From Chitinophagaceae bacterium (GTDB lineage: Bacteria; Bacteroidota; Bacteroidia; Chitinophagales; Chitinophagaceae), in contig CANHMN010000064.1 in the NCBI GenBank assembly GCA_947461645.1, forward strand, positions 1-8,363: a DNA stretch of 8,363 bases. The letters are read 5' to 3'. Made by a program: the position numbers and the translations under genes. Position 1 is the first letter of the stretch; each line of letters opens with the position of its first letter. Shown piece by piece: positions 5,396-8,363 of the stretch. The notes beneath the pieces are model-generated. The model did no database searches. It saw only the letters and a program-made list of their open reading frames with translations, and had not been told where the DNA came from.

Positions 5396-6509
5396 ACAAC
5401 TGCACATAGTGACCCATGATGTTCCCTGGCCTGTTGATTATGGAGGAGTAGTTGATCTTTTTTATAAAATCAAGGCACTTCATCATCTGGGGGTAAAAAT
5501 TCATTTGCATTGTTTTACGACAAAAAATAACGAACAGCCCCATTTATTGCAATACTGCGAATCTGTTCATTATTATCCAAGAAAGTTATCCCTTTCATTA
5601 AGCAACCTTTTACTACCCTATATCGTTCAATCGAGAATAAATAACGACTTGATTTGTAATCTCAACAAAGATGAACATCCCGTTTTACTGGAAGGAATTC
5701 ATTGCAGCTATCCGCTTTACAAAGATCTTTTGAAGGATAAAAAAGTTTGGGTAAGACTACACAATGTTGAGTGCAATTATTACAGAAAATTATGTGAAAA
5801 CGAAAGTAGCATTTTCAAAAAAATATACTACTACACGGAGTCGGTTCTGCTTAAAAAATATGAAAAAAAGTTGGCGAAAAAAGCAAGCTACTTGACCGTT
5901 AGTTTATCTGATTCGGAAACATACCAACAATTATTTTCTCCTAAAGCGACTGTCTTTCTTCCGGTATTCTCTTCTTGGTCAAAAATCAAATCAACCCCAG
6001 GACATGGAAATTATTGTCTTTATCATGGAAACCTTTCCATAAATGAAAATATCAGGGCTGTGGAATGGCTTCTGAATGAAGTATTCAGCAAATGTGATTT
6101 CCCCTTTGTTATTGCTGGAAAGAACCCCTCTGAATATTTGAAAAAACTTGCCCACCGATACAATCATACTTGTATTGTGGAAAACCCCTCTGAATTTGAG
6201 CTGGATGATCTGATCAGAAAAGCACACATTAACATACTTCCCTCTTTCAACAATACAGGTGTAAAACTAAAAATAGTACATGCTCTTTTTAACGGAAAAC
6301 ATTGCATCAGCAATCTCACAGGAGTAAAAGGCTCCGGATTTGAAGCGCTTTGTCATACCGCCGAAGAAGCTGATGAATACATCAATTGCATAAGTAAATT
6401 ACTGAACATGCCATTTACAGAAGAAGACATTAAATCTAGAGAAGCGTTGCTAACGTCGTTGTACAATAACGAAGAAAATGCCTTAAAACTCATCAACTGT
6501 ATATACTAG
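5388..6509 (+). CDS. GT-B glycosyltransferase (mannosyltransferase-like), second of pair
   Basis: A 373-residue predicted glycosyltransferase. The N-terminus HIVTHDVPWPVDYGGVVDLF (residues 6-25) has the glycine-containing first loop typical of GT-B enzymes. RLHNVE at 123-128 matches the RxHNxE acceptor-domain motif of GT4-like proteins, LYHGNLSINENIRAVEWL (211-228) opens the donor domain, and LPSFNNTGVKLKIVHALFNG (284-303) corresponds to the nucleotide-sugar-binding G-x-K-x-K region. Its sugar and acceptor cannot be read from sequence. The start is TTG 5388, overlapping the upstream stop codon (5393-5395); an in-frame TAA at 5364-5366 leaves no ATG option, and the family N-terminus requires this start. 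The overlap suggests translational coupling with the first glycosyltransferase. The 3' end overlaps the convergent ftsE by 17 bp. A 13-bp direct repeat at 6123 and 6183 encodes NPSE twice. Acting with its partner on one glycan is inferred from gene order. Confidence 0.88.
   Translation: MDKQLHIVTHDVPWPVDYGGVVDLFYKIKALHHLGVKIHLHCFTTKNNEQPHLLQYCESVHYYPRKLSLSLSNLLLPYIVQSRINNDLICNLNKDEHPVLLEGIHCSYPLYKDLLKDKKVWVRLHNVECNYYRKLCENESSIFKKIYYYTESVLLKKYEKKLAKKASYLTVSLSDSETYQQLFSPKATVFLPVFSSWSKIKSTPGHGNYCLYHGNLSINENIRAVEWLLNEVFSKCDFPFVIAGKNPSEYLKKLAHRYNHTCIVENPSEFELDDLIRKAHINILPSFNNTGVKLKIVHALFNGKHCISNLTGVKGSGFEALCHTAEEADEYINCISKLLNMPFTEEDIKSREALLTSLYNNEENALKLINCIY
6123..6195 (+). repeat. 13-bp direct repeat, 60-bp period, inside the second glycosyltransferase
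   Basis: AACCCCTCTGAAT occurs at 6123-6135 and again at 6183-6195, exactly 60 bp apart and in the same reading frame, encoding KNPSEY (residues 245-250) and ENPSEF (265-270). The sequence between the copies is not itself repeated. It could be a chance or convergent match rather than a duplication. Confidence 0.6.
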
Positions 6510-7179
6510 CATTGTCCCATACCCTTCCGCCCTCGGTTTTAATGGTCCTTGCTTTGTACTTATTGATTACGAGATAATCGTGAGTTGCCATTACAATACT
6601 AGTATTGAAATCACGACAAATATGAAACAGCAGTTGCATAATATCATCACTTGTTTCTGGATCCAAATTACCGGTTGGCTCGTCAGCCAAAATCAATTTC
6701 GGTGAATTAAGTAATGCTCTGGCTATATCCACTCTTTGTTGCTCTCCACCACTTAACTCGTAAGGCATTTTATTGCTTTTGTCCTTTAGGTTTACTTTAT
6801 CTAAAACATCATTAATTTTATCAGTCATTAATTGTTCATCACTCCAGCCTGTAGCTTTAAGTACAAATTTCAGATTGTCTTTAACACTTCTGTCAGTTAG
6901 TAATTGAAAATCCTGAAAGACTACGCCCAAACTTCTTCTCAAAAAAGGAATGGTTTTCCAGGTCAACTCCTTGAGATTGTGCCCAACAACCCAGCCTTGT
7001 CCTTCAGTCAACTGAAGATCGCCGTATAAAGTTTTCAAAAGGCTGCTTTTACCGGTTCCGGTTTTTCCAACCAAGTAAACGAACTCCCCTTTATCAACGG
7101 AGATATTGACATCTCTCAATACTACTGATTCCCCTTGATAGATGTTTACATTTTGAAGTTCAATGATGGCTTGAGACAT
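6493..7179 (-). CDS. ftsE: Cell-division ABC ATPase FtsE
   Basis: FtsE is the cytoplasmic ATPase of the FtsEX complex, which with the membrane protein FtsX controls peptidoglycan hydrolases at the division septum. The 228 residues are the usual FtsE length and form one ABC nucleotide-binding domain: Walker A GKTGTGKS (38-45), Q-loop Gln89 in VVFQDFQLL, signature LSGGEQQ (142-148), Walker B LILADE (162-167), D-loop GNLD (170-173) and H-loop His200. Residues such as [19 protein letters not shown] (79-97) follow the FtsE/LolD-type subfamily and resemble Bacteroidota FtsE closely. Just after the signature the sequence is RVDIARAL (149-156), where A or S is usual in place of Asp151. No ftsX lies next to it, which is common in this phylum. 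ATG 7179 is preceded by a good promoter. The last codons overlap the glycosyltransferase on the other strand. A LolD-like transporter ATPase is the main alternative. Confidence 0.92.
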   Translation of the reverse strand: MSQAIIELQNVNIYQGESVVLRDVNISVDKGEFVYLVGKTGTGKSSLLKTLYGDLQLTEGQGWVVGHNLKELTWKTIPFLRRSLGVVFQDFQLLTDRSVKDNLKFVLKATGWSDEQLMTDKINDVLDKVNLKDKSNKMPYELSGGEQQRVDIARALLNSPKLILADEPTGNLDPETSDDIMQLLFHICRDFNTSIVMATHDYLVINKYKARTIKTEGGRVWDNASIYS

Positions 7180-7198
7180 TTGATGATTTTTAGGTAAA

Positions 7199-7229
7199 CA
7201 AATTTACATCAAGCAATGTTAATAAACAA
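7199..7229 (-). promoter_or_regulatory. ftsE promoter (TTG-N20-TAAATTTG)
   Basis: On the minus strand TTG (7229-7227) is spaced 20 nt from TAAATTTG (7206-7199), a perfect -7 box with near-ideal spacing for a Bacteroidota housekeeping promoter. Transcription would start near 7192, about 12 nt before the ftsE ATG, so the leader is very short. It is the best-supported promoter in the window because both elements are present. Confidence 0.7.
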
Positions 7230-7230
7230 T

Positions 7231-7238
7231 TAGATTTG
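7231..7238 (+). promoter_or_regulatory. ribF -7 promoter box
   Basis: TAGATTTG (followed by CACC) perfectly matches TAnnTTTG and ends only 10 nt before the ribF ATG at 7249. Transcription is expected near 7242-7246, so the mRNA would carry a leader of about 3-7 nt. No TTG lies at the -33 distance; that zone is occupied by the opposing ftsE promoter. Confidence 0.6.
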
Positions 7239-7248
7239 CACCTCGAAA

Positions 7249-8190
7249 ATGCAACTGCACAAAGACATAACAAAATTACCTTCCTTAACTAAGGCGGTAC
7301 TCACCATCGGATCTTTTGATGGAGTGCATCTTGGGCATAAAACCATACTGCAACAACTAACTGAAGCAGCAAAGGCTATTGACGGAACCAGTGTAGTAAT
7401 AAGCTTTTTCCCTCATCCTAAACTTTTTCTGGGACAAAACAATGATAAGCCCATTGCCTTACTCAACACCATTGATGAAAAAGCCACATTAATGGAAAAG
7501 TCAGGCGTTGATCACTTAGTGCTTGTTCCATTTACCGCAGAATTTGCTTCTATGGAAGCAGAGGCTTACATCAGTGATTTTTTAGTCAAGTTTTTCCATC
7601 CGCATATCGTCATCATTGGGCATGATCATCGTTTTGGAAAAAACAGAAGCGGAGATTTTAATCTCATGAAAAGTTGTGGAATCAAATACGGCTTTCAAGT
7701 ACTAGAAATTCCGGAATGCGTAATCAACAATATCGGCATCAGCAGTACAACCATCAGAAATAAATTAAAAAGTGGCGATGTTACTGAAGCAAACGAATTG
7801 TTGGGCTATCAATATTCATTTACAGGGACAGTTATAAAAGGAAATCAAATTGGAAGAACCATTGGTTTTCCTACGGCAAACCTTTCAATTGAAGATGACT
7901 GGAAACTTATACCTTGCAATGGTGTTTATGCAGTGAGCGGTTTATTAAAAGAAAAAGAATCATTTAAGGGTATGATGAACATTGGCAACAGGCCAACATT
8001 TGACGGCAAAGAAAGAAATATTGAAGTCCATATTTTTGAATTCGACAAAGAAATCTATAAAGAGAAATTGACTATTAATATTGTTCAGAAAATAAGAGAT
8101 GAAATTAAATTTACCAATATTAATGAACTGCAAGCACAACTCAAAACAGACCAATCAACCTGCCTTCAACTGCTCAATCATTTATCATAA
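7249..8190 (+). CDS. ribF: Bifunctional riboflavin kinase / FAD synthetase
   Basis: RibF phosphorylates riboflavin to FMN and then adenylates FMN to FAD in the cytoplasm. The 313-residue length is typical of the bacterial bifunctional enzyme. The N-terminal FMN adenylyltransferase domain (about 14-185) shows the nucleotidyltransferase motif GSFDGVHLGH (21-30), the FFPHP segment (53-57), GHDHRFGKNRSGD (124-136) and SSTTIRNKL (165-173). The C-terminal riboflavin kinase domain (about 186-312) shows GTVIKGNQIGRTIGFPTANL (193-212, containing the PTAN motif that binds ATP and Mg), NGVYAV (224-229), MNIGNRPTFDG (243-253) and the catalytic Glu region IEVHIFEFD (258-266). The start ATG 7249 comes just after a -7 box. 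Divergent from ftsE with a 69-bp gap; followed 105 bp later by mtaB with its own -7 box. No terminator is obvious after it, and no FMN riboswitch precedes it (there is no room). Confidence 0.97.
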   Translation: MQLHKDITKLPSLTKAVLTIGSFDGVHLGHKTILQQLTEAAKAIDGTSVVISFFPHPKLFLGQNNDKPIALLNTIDEKATLMEKSGVDHLVLVPFTAEFASMEAEAYISDFLVKFFHPHIVIIGHDHRFGKNRSGDFNLMKSCGIKYGFQVLEIPECVINNIGISSTTIRNKLKSGDVTEANELLGYQYSFTGTVIKGNQIGRTIGFPTANLSIEDDWKLIPCNGVYAVSGLLKEKESFKGMMNIGNRPTFDGKERNIEVHIFEFDKEIYKEKLTINIVQKIRDEIKFTNINELQAQLKTDQSTCLQLLNHLS

Positions 8191-8283
8191 CACTGTACTG
8201 ATAATTTGTTCATCTATTTTTTAGGCTAGATCAATTATCATTATTGGCATACTAAAGCCGATTCAAATAGCTCAACTTTTACT

Positions 8284-8291
8284 TAATTTTG
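8284..8291 (+). promoter_or_regulatory. mtaB -7 promoter box
   Basis: TAATTTTG, followed by CACC and then the ATG, is a perfect TAnnTTTG match whose last base is only 4 nt before the start codon at 8296. With the usual distance between box and start point, transcription would begin at or within a few bases of the ATG, so the message is probably leaderless or nearly so. No TTG is found at the -33 distance. The rest of the 8191-8283 stretch shows only AT-rich sequence and a weak 7-bp inverted repeat (8200-8206 / 8233-8239) with a 26-nt loop. Confidence 0.6.
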
Positions 8292-8295
8292 CACC

Positions 8296-8363
8296 ATGAG
8301 CAAAACTGTTGCATTGCATACCCTAGGCTGTAAGCTGAATTTCAGTGAAACTACTGCCATGTC
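8296..8363 (+). CDS. mtaB: tRNA (N6-threonylcarbamoyladenosine-37) methylthiotransferase MtaB, N-terminus only
   Basis: Only 22 codons are visible before the right edge. The sequence MSKTVALHTLGCKLNFSETT carries the start of the methylthiotransferase N-terminal (UPF0004) domain: the TLGCKLNFSET block with Cys12, one of the cysteines that hold the auxiliary [4Fe-4S] cluster in this radical-SAM family. The GCKLN.SET form fits MtaB (tRNA ms2t6A37 synthesis) better than MiaB or RimO, which usually read GCQMN or GCxKN-type motifs. MtaB adds a methylthio group to t6A37 of tRNAs that read ANN codons. With so few residues the subfamily is a likely call rather than a certain one. Confidence 0.8.
   Translation, partial: MSKTVALHTLGCKLNFSETTAM

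Noticed and set aside
5106..5543. 145-residue open frame on the minus strand across the glycosyltransferase junction
   Set aside because: It lies antisense to two well-supported genes, has no recognisable family features and reads as low-quality composition; a shadow frame.
7180..7248. FMN riboswitch upstream of ribF
   Set aside because: Only 69 bp separate ftsE and ribF, and the -7 box lies about 10 nt from the start; there is no room for the RNA and no RFN-element sequence.
8200..8239. GATAATT/AATTATC inverted repeat as a ribF terminator
   Set aside because: AT-only 7-bp arms with a 26-nt loop and no T-tract after it.
1..8363. Mobile element, CRISPR array, defence island or biosynthetic cluster
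   Set aside because: No transposase, integrase, terminal repeats, regularly spaced repeats or effector-like genes are visible; apart from the two glycosyltransferases, the genes are housekeeping.

Overview
The window looks like a chromosomal segment of a Bacteroidota (Bacteroidetes) bacterium. It is AT-rich, its genes lack clear Shine-Dalgarno sequences, and several starts are preceded by the phylum-specific -7 element TAnnTTTG. The proteins (FtsE, RibF, PNPase and the two glycosyltransferases) also read like Bacteroidota versions of their families. I cannot place it at genus level.

Left half (1-4084), all on the minus strand, in transcription order: rpsO (ribosomal protein S15), pnp (polynucleotide phosphorylase), prmA (ribosomal protein L11 methyltransferase) and plsY (acyl-phosphate:glycerol-3-phosphate acyltransferase, cut by the left edge). 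rpsO-pnp is a widely conserved pair. Here a hairpin with a T-rich tail separates the two, and a second, stronger terminator-like hairpin lies between pnp and prmA and runs almost into the prmA start codon. Three of these genes concern translation or RNA turnover; plsY starts phospholipid synthesis.

Middle (4085-6509), plus strand: a 222-bp divergent intergenic region with two inverted repeats and two opposed -7 boxes, then two overlapping GT-B glycosyltransferase genes. Both appear to start at TTG and overlap by 8 bp. They probably form a two-gene operon for surface or secreted glycan synthesis, with substrates unknown. The second gene overlaps the convergent ftsE by 17 bp.

Right part (6493-8363): ftsE (minus; ATPase of the FtsEX complex), a 69-bp divergent promoter region, ribF (plus; riboflavin kinase/FAD synthetase) and the first 22 codons of mtaB (plus; tRNA methylthiotransferase). 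The ribF and mtaB -7 boxes lie so close to their start codons that the mRNAs are probably leaderless or nearly so.

I found no mobile element, CRISPR array, tRNA, rRNA or recognisable defence or biosynthetic novelty. The window is mostly housekeeping genes. The points worth a second look concern expression: abutting terminators, overlapping promoters, minimal leaders, tandem TTG starts and a convergent coding overlap.
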